Shown here: one piece after another, positions 1 to 7,982 of the stretch
How the letters are laid out: the number at the start of each line of letters is the position of its first letter
Position numbering within the stretch: position 1 is the first letter of the stretch
Assembly: GCF_001579175.1 (NCBI RefSeq)
Contig: NZ_KQ970760.1
Location: forward strand, 417,284 to 450,472
DNA length: 33,189 bases
From: Streptococcus oralis
Lineage (GTDB): Bacteria; Bacillota; Bacilli; Lactobacillales; Streptococcaceae
Direction: 5' to 3'
The notes under the pieces: generated by a model
The model's input: only the letters and a program-made list of their open reading frames with translations
Told to the model about the DNA's origin: nothing
The model's database searches: none
Program-made: the position numbers and the translations under genes

Positions 1-447
1 CAAGGGGACTCCGGTTTGACTGGTCGTAAGATCATCGTGGATACTTATGGTGGCTACTCTCGTCACGGTGGTGGTGCCTTCTCTGGTAAAGATGCGACTA
101 AGGTGGACCGTTCAGCCTCTTATGCAGCTCGCTATATTGCTAAAAATATCGTGGCAGCAGGTCTTGCCAAGAAAGCAGAAGTTCAATTGGCCTATGCTAT
201 TGGTGTTGCTCAGCCTGTTTCTGTCCGTATCGATACCTTTGGTACAGGAACAGTAGCTGAAAGCAAGCTTGAAAAAGCGGCTCGTCAAATCTTTGACCTT
301 CGCCCTGCAGGAATTATCCAAATGCTGGATCTTAAACGTCCAATTTACCGTCAAACAGCGGCTTATGGACACATGGGACGTACAGATATTGACCTTCCAT
401 GGGAACGTTTGGATAAGGTAGACGCTTTGAAAGAAGCTGTGAAATAA
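1..447 (+). CDS. metK: S-adenosylmethionine synthetase, C-terminal part (5' end outside window)
   Basis: This is the C-terminal 148 codons of MetK, which makes S-adenosylmethionine from methionine and ATP in the cytosol. The reading frame is open from base 1, so the gene is cut by the window edge rather than starting inside it; the TTG at 16 lies within the conserved GDSGLTGRK stretch and is not a start. Visible hallmarks are GLTGRK followed by IVDTYGG, the glycine-rich GGGAFSGKD loop that binds ATP/phosphate in this family, and the DRSASYAAR helix. The family is about 395 residues long, so roughly the last third is present and looks intact to its stop. A strong hairpin terminator follows at once, so metK ends its transcript. 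The identification is secure. Confidence 0.97.
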   Translation, partial: QGDSGLTGRKIIVDTYGGYSRHGGGAFSGKDATKVDRSASYAARYIAKNIVAAGLAKKAEVQLAYAIGVAQPVSVRIDTFGTGTVAESKLEKAARQIFDLRPAGIIQMLDLKRPIYRQTAAYGHMGRTDIDLPWERLDKVDALKEAVK

Positions 448-451
448 AAAT

Positions 452-484
452 AAAAGATTGGTAGAAACTACCAATCTTTTTTTG
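452..484 (+). terminator. Rho-independent terminator of metK
   Basis: A perfect 13-bp stem (452-464 with 468-480) closes a 3-nt loop and runs directly into a T tract. On the other strand the stem is also followed by T-rich sequence (complement of 441-455), so it may act in both directions between the converging metK and DUF1827 genes. Confidence 0.93.
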
Positions 485-485
485 C

Positions 486-509
486 AAAAGAAAACCAGCT
501 TATGGCTGG
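486..509 (-). terminator. Terminator of the minus-strand DUF1827 gene
   Basis: Read on the minus strand, CCAGC and GCTGG (505-509 with 495-499) form a 5-bp stem with a 5-nt loop, followed by TTTTCTTTT (494-486). It lies just beyond the stop codon of the 515-814 gene. The stem is short but position and T tract are right. Confidence 0.6.
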
Positions 510-514
510 CTTTC

Positions 515-814
515 TTATTTTGTAGGAATAGAAATTTCAATCAATTTATCTGAATAAAGCGTCTTGATATTAGCTTCATCGATATTATCTTTATCGATTT
601 TGCGTTTCATGAAGAAATCTTGGATGGTTTCGATTTCTGGTTCACGAATAGCGCGGTGTTTGTTGGAAATGAGGATTTCATAGTGAAGCGGAGCTTGAGT
701 GAAAATCACATCTGTGTTTCCAGCTGAATAGACTTCAACAAGCGTTGCGTCAGTGCTTTCTAATTGGCTTTTAACAAGTTGCGAGTGTGAATTAGTCGTG
801 TTGATAAGCTTCAT
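515..814 (-). CDS. DUF1827 family protein (function unknown)
   Basis: A 99-residue cytosolic protein with no signal peptide or membrane segment. Its start (MKLINTTNSHSQLVKSQLES) and overall length match my memory of the DUF1827 family found in streptococci and lactococci; no biochemical role is known to me. The fold is probably mixed alpha/beta: strands around residues 24-50 (LVEVYSAGNTDVIFTQA) and a charged helix in the second half. The ATG is preceded by a strong GGAGGA ribosome site and an extended -10 promoter at 841-849, so it can be transcribed alone, although the Nudix gene lies only 58 bp upstream on the same strand with no obvious terminator between them. The family call rests on recall, not a search. 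Confidence 0.75.
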   Translation of the reverse strand: MKLINTTNSHSQLVKSQLESTDATLVEVYSAGNTDVIFTQAPLHYEILISNKHRAIREPEIETIQDFFMKRKIDKDNIDEANIKTLYSDKLIEISIPTK

Positions 815-840
815 AATAGTTCCTCCGATTTTCTAACTCT

Positions 841-849
841 ATTATAGCA
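841..849 (-). promoter_or_regulatory. Extended -10 promoter of the DUF1827 gene
   Basis: The minus strand reads TGCTATAAT, a consensus -10 preceded by the TGn extension. No good -35 is seen at 16-18 bp, which is usual for extended -10 promoters. The leader is about 20 nt and carries GGAGGA. Confidence 0.65.
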
Positions 850-872
850 CTTTTTGGATAAAATCGTGTATT

Positions 873-1325
873 TTAGTCAATTCCATGCTGGATTTTCCAA
901 GCTTCAATTCCCCATTTGTGGCTACCACGTTTGAGTTTTTCTATTGCCTCGTCAATAGAAAACCAAGCAATATGATTAAAGTCTTCTAAAGGTTTTTGTA
1001 CTTCTTGGAAAGAAGTGGCTTCGTAGAGATAAGCTGGATTGTAGTAGTAGGTGTCACGGTGGCGAGAGTAGAAATATTCATCAGCTTGTCCGTAATAGGT
1101 CCCGATTTCAGCAGTAAAACCGAGTTCTTCGATGAGTTCTCTCTTCAGTGCTTCTTGATGGTCTTCTCCCTCTTCAATCTCTCCACCTGGCAAGAACCAA
1201 GCCCCATTGGGAGCTTGAACTAAAACGATTTGTTTTTTATCAGGATCAGGAATAACTGCGTAAACACCATAGCGGTGCTGGTAGGTTACATTCTCTTTTT
1301 TTTCACCAAAAGTGGGGTTTGCCAT
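873..1325 (-). CDS. Nudix (MutT-like) hydrolase
   Basis: A 150-residue cytosolic Nudix hydrolase; the family cleaves nucleoside diphosphates linked to another group. The Nudix box is complete: Gly48, then Glu54, then REL-I-EEL-GF at 62-70, matching GX5EX7REUXEEXGU with all Mg-binding glutamates present. The substrate cannot be told from sequence; damaged nucleotides or other nucleotide sugars are possible. The start is set by transcription. A longer in-frame ATG at 1388 lies inside the -35 box of the gene's own promoter, whereas the ATG at 1325 has GAGG eight bases upstream and sits about 28 nt after the predicted transcription start. It lies between clpE (separated by a terminator) and the DUF1827 gene. 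Confidence 0.9.
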   Translation of the reverse strand: MANPTFGEKKENVTYQHRYGVYAVIPDPDKKQIVLVQAPNGAWFLPGGEIEEGEDHQEALKRELIEELGFTAEIGTYYGQADEYFYSRHRDTYYYNPAYLYEATSFQEVQKPLEDFNHIAWFSIDEAIEKLKRGSHKWGIEAWKIQHGID

Positions 1326-1359
1326 TGCATTTTCCTCATTCTCTAGTATCTTTATTATT

Positions 1360-1388
1360 ATCATAATGGACGAGGGGCTAGCTGTCAA
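1360..1388 (-). promoter_or_regulatory. Promoter of the Nudix gene
   Basis: On the minus strand a perfect TTGACA (1388-1383) is separated by exactly 17 bp from TATGAT (1365-1360). Predicted transcription start is near 1353. This rules out the 171-residue version of the Nudix protein. Confidence 0.85.
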
Positions 1389-1407
1389 GAATTTACAGTT
1401 ATTTTAG

Positions 1408-1445
1408 TAAAAAAAGGTGCAGAAATTGCTAGACTTTCTGCACCT
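1408..1445 (-). terminator. Rho-independent terminator of clpE
   Basis: The minus strand has an 11-bp perfect stem (1445-1435 with 1425-1415), a 9-nt loop and a run of seven or eight T (1415-1408), ten bases past the clpE stop. Confidence 0.95.
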
Positions 1446-1456
1446 GTTAGATCGTT

Positions 1457-3718
1457 TTATTCTTCTTTTTCAGAAGCAATCTCTTCAGTTTTTTCAGTTT
1501 TTTTGGCAGATTTGATTTGAATCTTACCATTGCTTGTCATAACTGCCTTGAGGTCTTTCTCGCTTGGATTTTCAAGGTAGTAGTCTGTGATAGCATCCTC
1601 GATATGGTCTTGAATGGTACGGCGGAGTGGGCGTGCCCCCATTTTTGGATCATAACCGAGGTCAACCAACTTTTCCTTGACTTTGTCCGTTACATCTAAA
1701 TGAATGTTGTTGCTGGAGAGGCGTTTGTTAACATCTGCTAGCATGAGTTCAACGATTTGGAGAAGGTTGTCCTTGCTGAGAGCTTTGAACTCGATGATGC
1801 CGTCAAAACGGTTCATAAACTCTGGACTAAAGAAGTTGCCGAGTTCACCGAGGACAGAGTTGGTTCGCCCTTCACGAGCGGCTCCAAAACCAACGCTGGC
1901 TTCGGCTTTACCAGTCCCAGCATTTGAAGTCATGATAATGATGGCATCCTTAAAGCTAACTGTCCGTCCTTGCCCATCTGTCAGACGACCATCGTCTAAG
2001 ACTTGAAGGAACATGTGCATGACATCAGGGTGAGCTTTTTCCACTTCATCGAGAAGGATGAGAGAGTAGGGATTACGGCGAACTTTTTCCGTTAACTGAC
2101 CAGCTTCATCATAGCCTACATAGCCTGGAGGGGCTCCGACCAATTTAGCTACACTATGTTTTTCCATGTATTCACTCATATCAAAGCGAATCATGCTATC
2201 AGCAGAACCAAAAAGTTCAATGGCTAGTTGTTTGGAAAGTTCTGTCTTACCGACACCAGTTGGTCCGACAAAGAGGAAACTTCCGATTGGGCGGTTGGGA
2301 GTACCAAGTCCAACACGATTACGACGGATGGCTTTGGCAATCTTATCGACAGCCTCGTCTTGTCCGATAACATGGGCTTTTAGGTCTTCTGCTAGATGGA
2401 TGAGTTGAGACTGTTCTTTTTCTTTTAGCTCCCCAACAGGGATATTGGTTTTCTGCTCGATGATGTGTTCAATCGTTTTCTCGCTAATGATAGGAGTATC
2501 CTGGTCAGTCACCTTGTTTTTCTGCATTTCCTTGTACTTGGCAATTTGATCTCGGAAGTAGGCAGCTTTTTCAAAGTCTTCCTCTCGTGTAGCTTGTGCC
2601 TTGAGATTCTCAGCTTCAATTAAACGCTGGTCAATCACTTTAGGATCCATAAAGTTCAGTGTCAGATTCATCTTAGAACCAGCTTCGTCCAAAAGGTCAA
2701 TAGCCTTGTCAGGTAAGAAGCGGTCTTGAATGTAACGATTGGACAGATTTGCAGCTGCTTCGATAGCAATATCAGTATACTTGACGTGATGGTAGTCTTC
2801 GTATTTCTTTTGAACCCCTTTGAGGATGATAATAGTTTCTTCGACAGTTGGTTCATCTACCTTGACAGGCTGCATACGGCGCTCGAGAGCGGCATCTTTT
2901 TCAATGATACGGTATTCATTGAGAGTAGTAGCACCGACCAATTGCAGTTCACCACGGGCAAGGGCAGGTTTGAGGATATTACCTGCATCCATATTGCCAT
3001 CGCCAGCTGACCCTGCACCAACAATTTCATGGATTTCGTCGATAAAGAGAATGATATCCTCACGTTTGCGTATCTCTTCCATGAGCTTTTGCATACGCTC
3101 TTCAAATTGGCCTCGGATACCTGTTCCTTGAACTAGGCTGACCACATCCAAACGGATGACTTGCTTGCCTTGGAGTTTATGGGGAACATCACCATCAACG
3201 ATTTTTTGAGCCAGACCTTCAACAACGGCTGTTTTACCAACACCTGGTTCACCGATAAGGACAGGATTGTTTTTGGTTCGACGGTTGAGGATTTCGATAA
3301 CACGGATTATTTCTTCGTCTCGACCGATAACAGGGTCAATATCTCCTCGACGGGCAATCTCAGTAACATTGATTCCATACTCTTCTAGAAGACCTTTCTC
3401 TTGACTTGGAGGCGGTGTTTGAATGGGTCCGCGATTCTGAGGTCCGTAGCCACCATTACCTCCATATCCTCCACCTGATTGAGTTGGAGGGACATTATTA
3501 GAAGAAGGTCTGAAATTGTTCAAATCATTGAAAAAGTCTCCAAAAGGATCAAAGTCACGATTGTTTAGGTCAGTCATTCCTTTAAAGAGGGTATTGTTTG
3601 GGTCCGTTTTGATAATTTTATAGCAATTTTGACAGAGATCAATTTGTTTTTGCTGTCCATTGAGATTGGTATAAAGATGAATTGTTGAGTCGTTAATTTT
3701 ACAGTTTTGACAGAGCAT
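1457..3718 (-). CDS. clpE: ATP-dependent Clp unfoldase ClpE
   Basis: A 753-residue Hsp100/AAA+ unfoldase that threads substrates into ClpP and takes part in heat-shock protein quality control. The N-terminus has the ClpE-specific zinc finger (Cys3, Cys6, Cys29, Cys32). A Gly/Pro/Asn/Gln-rich linker follows at about 65-105, then AAA-1 with Walker A GEPGVGKT (156-163) and DEIHE, a UVR-type coiled region (about 380-415, [13 protein letters not shown]), and AAA-2 with Walker A GPTGVGKT (485-492), LLDEVEKA and the NRFD sensor region. The length is typical for ClpE and shorter than ClpC because there is no N domain. The transcript is under a CtsR operator and ends at its own terminator. The C-terminus is Lys/Glu rich. 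The identification is secure. Confidence 0.98.
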   Translation of the reverse strand: MLCQNCKINDSTIHLYTNLNGQQKQIDLCQNCYKIIKTDPNNTLFKGMTDLNNRDFDPFGDFFNDLNNFRPSSNNVPPTQSGGGYGGNGGYGPQNRGPIQTPPPSQEKGLLEEYGINVTEIARRGDIDPVIGRDEEIIRVIEILNRRTKNNPVLIGEPGVGKTAVVEGLAQKIVDGDVPHKLQGKQVIRLDVVSLVQGTGIRGQFEERMQKLMEEIRKREDIILFIDEIHEIVGAGSAGDGNMDAGNILKPALARGELQLVGATTLNEYRIIEKDAALERRMQPVKVDEPTVEETIIILKGVQKKYEDYHHVKYTDIAIEAAANLSNRYIQDRFLPDKAIDLLDEAGSKMNLTLNFMDPKVIDQRLIEAENLKAQATREEDFEKAAYFRDQIAKYKEMQKNKVTDQDTPIISEKTIEHIIEQKTNIPVGELKEKEQSQLIHLAEDLKAHVIGQDEAVDKIAKAIRRNRVGLGTPNRPIGSFLFVGPTGVGKTELSKQLAIELFGSADSMIRFDMSEYMEKHSVAKLVGAPPGYVGYDEAGQLTEKVRRNPYSLILLDEVEKAHPDVMHMFLQVLDDGRLTDGQGRTVSFKDAIIIMTSNAGTGKAEASVGFGAAREGRTNSVLGELGNFFSPEFMNRFDGIIEFKALSKDNLLQIVELMLADVNKRLSSNNIHLDVTDKVKEKLVDLGYDPKMGARPLRRTIQDHIEDAITDYYLENPSEKDLKAVMTSNGKIQIKSAKKTEKTEEIASEKEE

Positions 3719-3758
3719 ACATCTACCTCATTTCATTCTTACCCTTGGCCTGATAAAA

Positions 3759-3775
3759 GGTCAAAAATAGTCAAA
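3759..3775 (-). promoter_or_regulatory. CtsR operator of clpE
   Basis: The plus strand reads GGTCAAA-AAT-AGTCAAA, a direct heptad repeat with the 3-bp spacing of the CtsR box. It lies just downstream of the clpE -10, covering about +7 to +23, where bound CtsR would block transcription until heat shock. Confidence 0.9.
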
Positions 3776-3788
3776 GTTTTATATTCTC

Positions 3789-3816
3789 ATTATAGCATGA
3801 TTAAGGTGTAAAGCAA
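3789..3816 (-). promoter_or_regulatory. Promoter of clpE
   Basis: On the minus strand TTGCTT (3816-3811) is 16 bp from a perfect TATAAT (3794-3789). The predicted start lies near 3782, immediately before the CtsR box. Confidence 0.8.
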
Positions 3817-3881
3817 GTAAAAAGATTGGGCTAGGGAGATTTGGAGAGAAAGTTCCTAAGAAAATCTCTGTTACTGATGGT

Positions 3882-3916
3882 AAGAAAAAATCCTATTTGC
3901 AGGGACAAAAAGGATT
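3882..3916 (-). terminator. Probable terminator of the YkuJ-like gene
   Basis: On the minus strand AATCCT (3916-3911 region) pairs with AGGATT (3894-3889), with an inner TTTG/CAAA helix after one mismatch, and is followed by TTTTTTCTT. It lies about 36 bp beyond the stop at 3953. Confidence 0.65.
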
Positions 3917-3952
3917 CTCGTTCATCAGTCAGGTTTCCCCACTGTTATTCTA

Positions 3953-4183
3953 TTAGTAAAGGAGTTCGTAAATCTCCATTGCAATCAAGTCAATGCTATC
4001 AAAGGTATAGGTTTCACGTGCTTCAACATCGCGAAGGGTGAAGAGTGATCCATTTTCTTCGTCATAGCTGTAAGCAACCTCTGCAACAACAACTCCTTCA
4101 CGTTCAAAATTACGTTTAAGATTTCCGCCATCTTTTGTCATAGCTTCTAGGCGGTTGATGATTCTAACCAAATGTGATTCCAT
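3953..4183 (-). CDS. YkuJ-like (DUF1797) small protein
   Basis: A 76-residue soluble, acidic protein beginning MESHLVRIINRLEAMTKDGG and containing a run of strands (VVVAEVAYSYDEENGSLFTL) and a C-terminal helix. It fits the DUF1797/YkuJ family of Firmicutes, whose cellular function is not established to my knowledge. The ATG has a strong GGAGGAG site 7 nt upstream, and an extended -10 lies at 4214-4222. It faces away from the amino-acid ABC genes and is followed by its own terminator, so it is probably monocistronic. The family call rests on recall of length and sequence pattern; the gene itself is well supported by the ribosome site and conserved context upstream of clpE. Confidence 0.8.
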   Translation of the reverse strand: MESHLVRIINRLEAMTKDGGNLKRNFEREGVVVAEVAYSYDEENGSLFTLRDVEARETYTFDSIDLIAMEIYELLY

Positions 4184-4213
4184 TATGATTCTCCTCCATT
4201 TCTTATCGTTACT

Positions 4214-4222
4214 ATTTTACCA
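4214..4222 (-). promoter_or_regulatory. Extended -10 promoter of the YkuJ-like gene
   Basis: The minus strand reads TGGTAAAAT, a one-mismatch -10 with TGn extension, about 25 bp before the predicted GGAGGAG-ATG. No convincing -35. Confidence 0.5.
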
Positions 4223-4311
4223 TAAACCACGGGGACTTGACTAGAAAAAACTAAGATTTCTCGCTATTTCTCTTTTGCATAAAATTATTGGTGAAAATCA
4301 GTGGAAAAATA

Positions 4312-4340
4312 TTGAATTTTAATTCAGAACATGTTATAAT
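4312..4340 (+). promoter_or_regulatory. Promoter of the amino-acid ABC transporter operon
   Basis: TTGAAT (4312-4317), 17-bp spacer, perfect TATAAT (4335-4340) with a TGT extension directly before it. The start codon follows at 4374. Confidence 0.85.
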
Positions 4341-4373
4341 CATACAATCTGATATTTAGAAAGCTGAGTTTAT

Positions 4374-5057
4374 ATGAATTTTTCATTTTTACCAAAGTAT
4401 TTACCTTATTTTAATTATGGTGCTCTTATCACGGTAGTGATTTCAATTCTGGTAGTCTTTTTCGGTACCATTCTAGGTGTCTTATTGGCCTTTGCTCAAC
4501 GTTCACGGTTTAAACCTCTTGTATGGTTTGCAAATGTTTATGTATGGATTTTCCGAGGAACACCGATGATGGTGCAAATTATGATTGCTTTTGCCCTCAT
4601 GCATATCGATGCGCCCACTATTCAAGTAGGGATTTTAGGTGTGGACCTTTCTCGTTTAATTCCAGGTATTTTGATTATCTCGATGAACAGTGGTGCTTAT
4701 GTGTCTGAAACCGTTCGTGCAGGGATCAATGCAGTTCCTAAAGGGCAGTTAGAGGCCGCATATTCTCTCGGTATTCGTCCGAAAAATGCCATGCGTTATG
4801 TTATTTTACCACAGGCAATTAAAAATATTTTGCCAGCATTGGGAAATGAATTTATCACCATTATCAAGGATAGTTCCCTCTTGTCTGCGATTGGGGTGAT
4901 GGAGTTGTGGAATGGTGCAACGACAGTAGCAACAACAACTTATTTACCCTTGACTCCCCTTTTATTTGCAGCCTTTTACTATTTGATTATGACCTCTGTT
5001 TTGACAGTGGCGTTGAAAGCATTTGAAAATTACATTGGACAAGGAGACAAGAAATAA
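4374..5057 (+). CDS. Polar amino-acid ABC transporter permease
   Basis: A 227-residue integral membrane protein of the HisM/GlnP-type permease family. Hydrophobic segments lie at about 16-42, 52-78, 92-112 and 185-215. The ATPase-coupling EAA loop is clear: [22 protein letters not shown] near residues 127-148. Other family signatures are [11 protein letters not shown] and the [13 protein letters not shown] stretch. The ribosome site before the ATG is weak. The stop overlaps the ATPase start by one base (TAATG), so the two are translationally coupled. No solute-binding protein gene or fused binding domain is present in the operon, so the substrate-binding subunit must be encoded elsewhere. The substrate is not determinable; cystine, glutamine or another polar amino acid are all possible. 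Confidence 0.93.
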   Translation: MNFSFLPKYLPYFNYGALITVVISILVVFFGTILGVLLAFAQRSRFKPLVWFANVYVWIFRGTPMMVQIMIAFALMHIDAPTIQVGILGVDLSRLIPGILIISMNSGAYVSETVRAGINAVPKGQLEAAYSLGIRPKNAMRYVILPQAIKNILPALGNEFITIIKDSSLLSAIGVMELWNGATTVATTTYLPLTPLLFAAFYYLIMTSVLTVALKAFENYIGQGDKK

Positions 5058-5791
5058 TGACAGAAACCTTGATTAAAATTGAAGAACTACATAAATCTTT
5101 TGGGAAAAATGAAGTTTTAAAAGGCATCAATCTTGAGATTAAACGTGGAGAAGTAGTGGTCATTATCGGTCCATCAGGTAGTGGGAAGTCAACTCTCCTT
5201 CGTTCGATGAATCTTCTAGAAGAAGCAAGTAAAGGCAAGGTTATCTTTGAAGGAGTCGATATTACGGATAAGAAAAATGACCTTTTTGCCATGCGTGAAA
5301 AGATGGGCATGGTATTCCAACAATTCAACCTCTTTCCCAATATGACAGTGATGGAAAATATCACTTTGTCACCAATTAAAACCAAAGGAGAAAGCAAGGA
5401 AGTTGCAGAGAAAAGAGCACAGGAACTGTTAGAAAAAGTTGGCTTACCAGATAAGGCAACGGCCTATCCTCAGAGTTTGTCAGGTGGACAGCAACAACGG
5501 ATTGCTATTGCACGTGGACTTGCTATGGAACCAGATGTTTTGCTCTTTGATGAGCCGACTTCAGCCTTAGACCCTGAGATGGTTGGAGAAGTTCTAGCTG
5601 TTATGCAAGACCTCGCTAAATCAGGGATGACTATGGTGATTGTGACGCATGAAATGGGCTTTGCCCGCGAGGTGGCAGACCGTGTTATCTTTATGGCGGA
5701 TGGGGTTGTTGTCGAAGATGGAAGGCCAGAGGAGATTTTTGACCAAACCCAAGAACAACGGACCAAGGATTTTTTGAGTAAGGTTTTGTAA
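5057..5791 (+). CDS. Polar amino-acid ABC transporter ATP-binding protein
   Basis: A 244-residue ABC ATPase of the GlnQ/HisP type that powers the permease encoded just upstream. All motifs are intact: Walker [10 protein letters not shown] (residues 38-46), the Q-loop VFQQFNLFP, signature LSGGQQQR, Walker [15 protein letters not shown], and the H-loop VTHEMGFA. Its length is normal for a single-domain amino-acid importer ATPase. The ATG overlaps the permease stop by one base and has AAGGAG ten bases upstream inside the permease gene. The next gene (TfoX-N) follows after 33 bp without a terminator, so it probably shares the transcript. Confidence 0.95.
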   Translation: MTETLIKIEELHKSFGKNEVLKGINLEIKRGEVVVIIGPSGSGKSTLLRSMNLLEEASKGKVIFEGVDITDKKNDLFAMREKMGMVFQQFNLFPNMTVMENITLSPIKTKGESKEVAEKRAQELLEKVGLPDKATAYPQSLSGGQQQRIAIARGLAMEPDVLLFDEPTSALDPEMVGEVLAVMQDLAKSGMTMVIVTHEMGFAREVADRVIFMADGVVVEDGRPEEIFDQTQEQRTKDFLSKVL

Positions 5792-5824
5792 GACCTCATT
5801 TTTAGAAGAAATGGAGTAGGCATC

Positions 5825-6145
5825 ATGGCTTCCAGTAAAGAATATTTAGATTTTATTCTCGAACAGCTATCAGAGCTAGAGGAGATAAGTTATCGTCAAA
5901 TGATGGGTGAGTATATCCTTTATTATCGTGGGAAAATCATTGGTGGAATATATGATAATCGTTTGTTGCTGAAGCCTGTGAAGGTGGTCATGGATCAATT
6001 GGAACAAACTAGGTTTGAACGACCTTATGAAGGAGCCAAAGAGATGATTTTACTAGAAGACCTTGAAGATAAGTCATTTCTAGCGGGACTGATCAGGGAT
6101 ATGTATGAAGTCTTACCGGCTCCAAAAGTTAAAAAGAAAGCATGA
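5825..6145 (+). CDS. TfoX/Sxy N-terminal-domain protein
   Basis: A 106-residue soluble protein beginning with helices (KEYLDFILEQLSEL) followed by YRQMMGEYILYYRGKIIGGIYDNRLLLK, the signature pattern of the TfoX N-terminal domain (M-G-E-Y, then a beta hairpin and a K-P motif). In gamma-proteobacteria TfoX/Sxy promotes competence gene expression, but Gram-positive stand-alone versions have no established role and should not be called competence regulators. It lacks the C-terminal TfoX domain. The tail (PKVKKKA) is basic. It follows the ABC ATPase by 33 bp with a modest GGAG site, and a hairpin terminator lies 27 bp after its stop. Confidence 0.85.
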   Translation: MASSKEYLDFILEQLSELEEISYRQMMGEYILYYRGKIIGGIYDNRLLLKPVKVVMDQLEQTRFERPYEGAKEMILLEDLEDKSFLAGLIRDMYEVLPAPKVKKKA

Positions 6146-6172
6146 CAGATTTACCTAATATCAATAGGCACT

Positions 6173-6194
6173 AAAAGCTCGACAAGAGCTTTTT
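6173..6194 (+). terminator. Terminator after the amino-acid ABC / TfoX-N operon
   Basis: AAAAGCTC (6173-6180) pairs perfectly with GAGCTTTT (6186-6193) around a 5-nt loop; the T tract is short (TTTTATTAT). Confidence 0.75.
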
Positions 6195-6195
6195 A

Positions 6196-6214
6196 TTATA
6201 GTTTCAAACTATAA
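6196..6214. promoter_or_regulatory. Perfect 9-bp palindrome upstream of folD
   Basis: TTATAGTTT, one central C, then AAACTATAA. The near-zero loop makes it a poor RNA hairpin but a good dimer-protein binding site. It lies about 42 bp upstream of the folD -10 element. I do not recognise the cognate regulator. Confidence 0.45.
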
Positions 6215-6255
6215 GGTCTATTAGTCAAGAAGTGTTAGAATGGCAAGGTGTTTTT

Positions 6256-6264
6256 TGATATAAT
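6256..6264 (+). promoter_or_regulatory. Extended -10 promoter of folD
   Basis: TGATATAAT, a consensus -10 with TGn extension; the -35 region (TTAGAA) is poor. The leader to the ATG at 6295 is about 24 nt. Confidence 0.7.
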
Positions 6265-6294
6265 AGAGGATATTTGACAGAAAAGAGAAGTGAT

Positions 6295-7152
6295 ATGACA
6301 CAGATTATTGATGGGAAGGCTCTTGCAGCTAAGTTACAAGGACAGTTGGCTGAAAAGACTTCCAAATTAAAAGAAGAAACAGGTTTAGTTCCAGGTTTGG
6401 TGGTGATTTTGGTTGGGGACAATCCAGCCAGCCAAGTTTACGTTCGTAACAAAGAACGATCAGCTCTTGCTGCTGGCTTCCGAAGTGAAGTAGTGCGAGT
6501 TCCTGAAACTATTACACAAGCGGAATTATTAGACTTGATTGCCAACTACAATCAGGATCCAGCTTGGCATGGGATTTTAGTTCAGTTGCCTTTACCAAAA
6601 CACATCGATGAAGAGGCAGTTTTATTGGCTATTGACCCTGAAAAGGATGTGGATGGTTTTCATCCGCTTAATATGGGGCGTCTCTGGTCTGGTCACCCAG
6701 TTATGATTCCTTCAACTCCTGCTGGAATTATGGAGATGTTTCATGAGTATGGGATTGAGTTAGAATGTAAAAATGCTGTCGTAATTGGTCGTTCAAATAT
6801 CGTTGGGAAACCAATGGCCCAGTTGCTCCTGGCTAAAAATGCAACTGTAACCTTGACCCACTCTCGCACACAAGATTTAGCAGCAGTTGCTTCGAAAGCA
6901 GATATTCTTGTCGTAGCTATCGGTCGTGCTAAGTTTGTGACTGCTGACTTTGTCAAACCAGGTGCAGTTGTCATTGATGTAGGGATGAACCGAGATGAAA
7001 ATGGCAAGCTTTGTGGAGATGTTGACTACGATGCTGTTGCACCAATTGCTAGTCATATCACTCCTGTACCTGGTGGAGTTGGACCTATGACCATTACCAT
7101 GCTGATGGAGCAAACTTATCAGGCAGCTCTTCGTACACTGAACAAGGACTAG
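6295..7152 (+). CDS. folD: Bifunctional methylenetetrahydrofolate dehydrogenase / cyclohydrolase
   Basis: A 285-residue cytosolic enzyme that interconverts 5,10-methylene-THF and 10-formyl-THF, feeding purine, fMet and thymidylate synthesis. The active-site Tyr49 and Lys53 lie in SQVYVRNK. Other hallmarks are the substrate-loop residues in DGFHPLN, the NADP-binding GRSNIVGKP, and the C-terminal [12 protein letters not shown] seven codons upstream (6274) is in frame, but the ATG at 6295 gives the standard FolD start ([10 protein letters not shown]) and length, so it is chosen. Transcription starts from the extended -10 at 6256; the HAD gene follows 4 bp after the stop, so the two are co-transcribed. 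Confidence 0.97.
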   Translation: MTQIIDGKALAAKLQGQLAEKTSKLKEETGLVPGLVVILVGDNPASQVYVRNKERSALAAGFRSEVVRVPETITQAELLDLIANYNQDPAWHGILVQLPLPKHIDEEAVLLAIDPEKDVDGFHPLNMGRLWSGHPVMIPSTPAGIMEMFHEYGIELECKNAVVIGRSNIVGKPMAQLLLAKNATVTLTHSRTQDLAAVASKADILVVAIGRAKFVTADFVKPGAVVIDVGMNRDENGKLCGDVDYDAVAPIASHITPVPGGVGPMTITMLMEQTYQAALRTLNKD

Positions 7153-7156
7153 GAAA

Positions 7157-7930
7157 ATGAAATTCGTATTTGACCTGGATGGAACGCTATCTTTTGACTA
7201 CATGACCATAGATGAGGAGATTAAGCAGGTTCTTTTAAAGGCTAGCGATTATGGGCATGAGGTTGTATTTGCCTCAGCTCGCTCATATCGGGATTGTTTG
7301 GGCTTATTAGGTACCGATCTCAGTCAGCGTTTGGTTATAGGTTTGAATGGAGGCGTAGCCTATTATCTGGGGAAAGTCATCTATGAGAAAAATCTCGATG
7401 CTAGAGTTTATCAGGCTCTAGTGGATTATTGCCAGACCTATAATCTCCCTTTCTTTGCAGATGATTGCTTTGACTATAGTGGTCAGATTGTGGAAAAAAT
7501 TCCATTTATCTCCAGCGTGGATCCCCTAAAGGTGGCTCGTCACCAGAAACTCGAGGACTTGGGTACTCCGATTAAGGTAGTCGTTTATATGGGAGACCAT
7601 GAGGATTTGCTTGATGACCTGCTTGGTCAGTTAGAAAGACTGGGGCAGGCTCATCTGTCCTATCATGCGCATGAAAAGTGCCTTTATGTCAACCCCTTGG
7701 ACACTCATAAGGCGACAACTGTTGAAAAGTTATGTGGAGAGAACTTCATTGCTTTTGGAAATGACCAAAACGATATTGAACTGTTTAAAACGTCTCTTTA
7801 TTCAGTTCAGATAGGAGATTTTGCTGGCCTTAGTCCATATACAGATGAAACGGTTGAGCTAAAAGGAGAACCTTCTCCAGCAGTGGCAGCTAAAATCTTA
7901 CAGACCTTTGCGGAATTTAAGGGAAAATAG
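7157..7930 (+). CDS. Cof-type HAD-IIB family phosphatase
   Basis: A 257-residue HAD hydrolase. Motif I is FDLDGT (Asp6 nucleophile, Asp8 acid/base), motif II is the serine in VFASAR, motif III the lysine of THKATTVEKL, and motif IV GNDQND. The large C2-type cap occupies about residues 80-185. Such enzymes dephosphorylate sugar phosphates, PLP or flavin nucleotides; the substrate here cannot be assigned. It begins 4 bp after folD, with an AAGGA site inside the folD tail, so it is the second gene of a folD operon. A hairpin ends the unit at 7932-7957. All catalytic residues are present, unlike the other HAD protein in this window. Confidence 0.9.
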   Translation: MKFVFDLDGTLSFDYMTIDEEIKQVLLKASDYGHEVVFASARSYRDCLGLLGTDLSQRLVIGLNGGVAYYLGKVIYEKNLDARVYQALVDYCQTYNLPFFADDCFDYSGQIVEKIPFISSVDPLKVARHQKLEDLGTPIKVVVYMGDHEDLLDDLLGQLERLGQAHLSYHAHEKCLYVNPLDTHKATTVEKLCGENFIAFGNDQNDIELFKTSLYSVQIGDFAGLSPYTDETVELKGEPSPAVAAKILQTFAEFKGK

Positions 7931-7931
7931 A

Positions 7932-7957
7932 TAAAAGGAGGTTTGAACCTCCTTTTA
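7932..7957 (+). terminator. Hairpin after the folD-HAD operon
   Basis: A perfect 12-bp inverted repeat (7932-7943 with 7946-7957), effectively a stem with a TTGA tetraloop. T residues are mostly within the stem and the following sequence is TAGTATAAT, so termination may be partial. A TATAAT at 7961-7966 immediately follows and could serve the next gene. Confidence 0.65.
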
Positions 7958-7982
7958 TAGTATAATGGAGTGAGGTGATTAG

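Noticed and set aside
1326..1388. A 21-residue N-terminal extension of the Nudix protein.
   Set aside because: The upstream ATG lies in the -35 box of a perfect promoter, and the ATG at 1325 has its own ribosome site.
3841..4041. Plus-strand ORF of 66 codons between clpE and the YkuJ-like gene.
   Set aside because: No ribosome site; it is antisense to the end of the YkuJ-like gene and covers its terminator.
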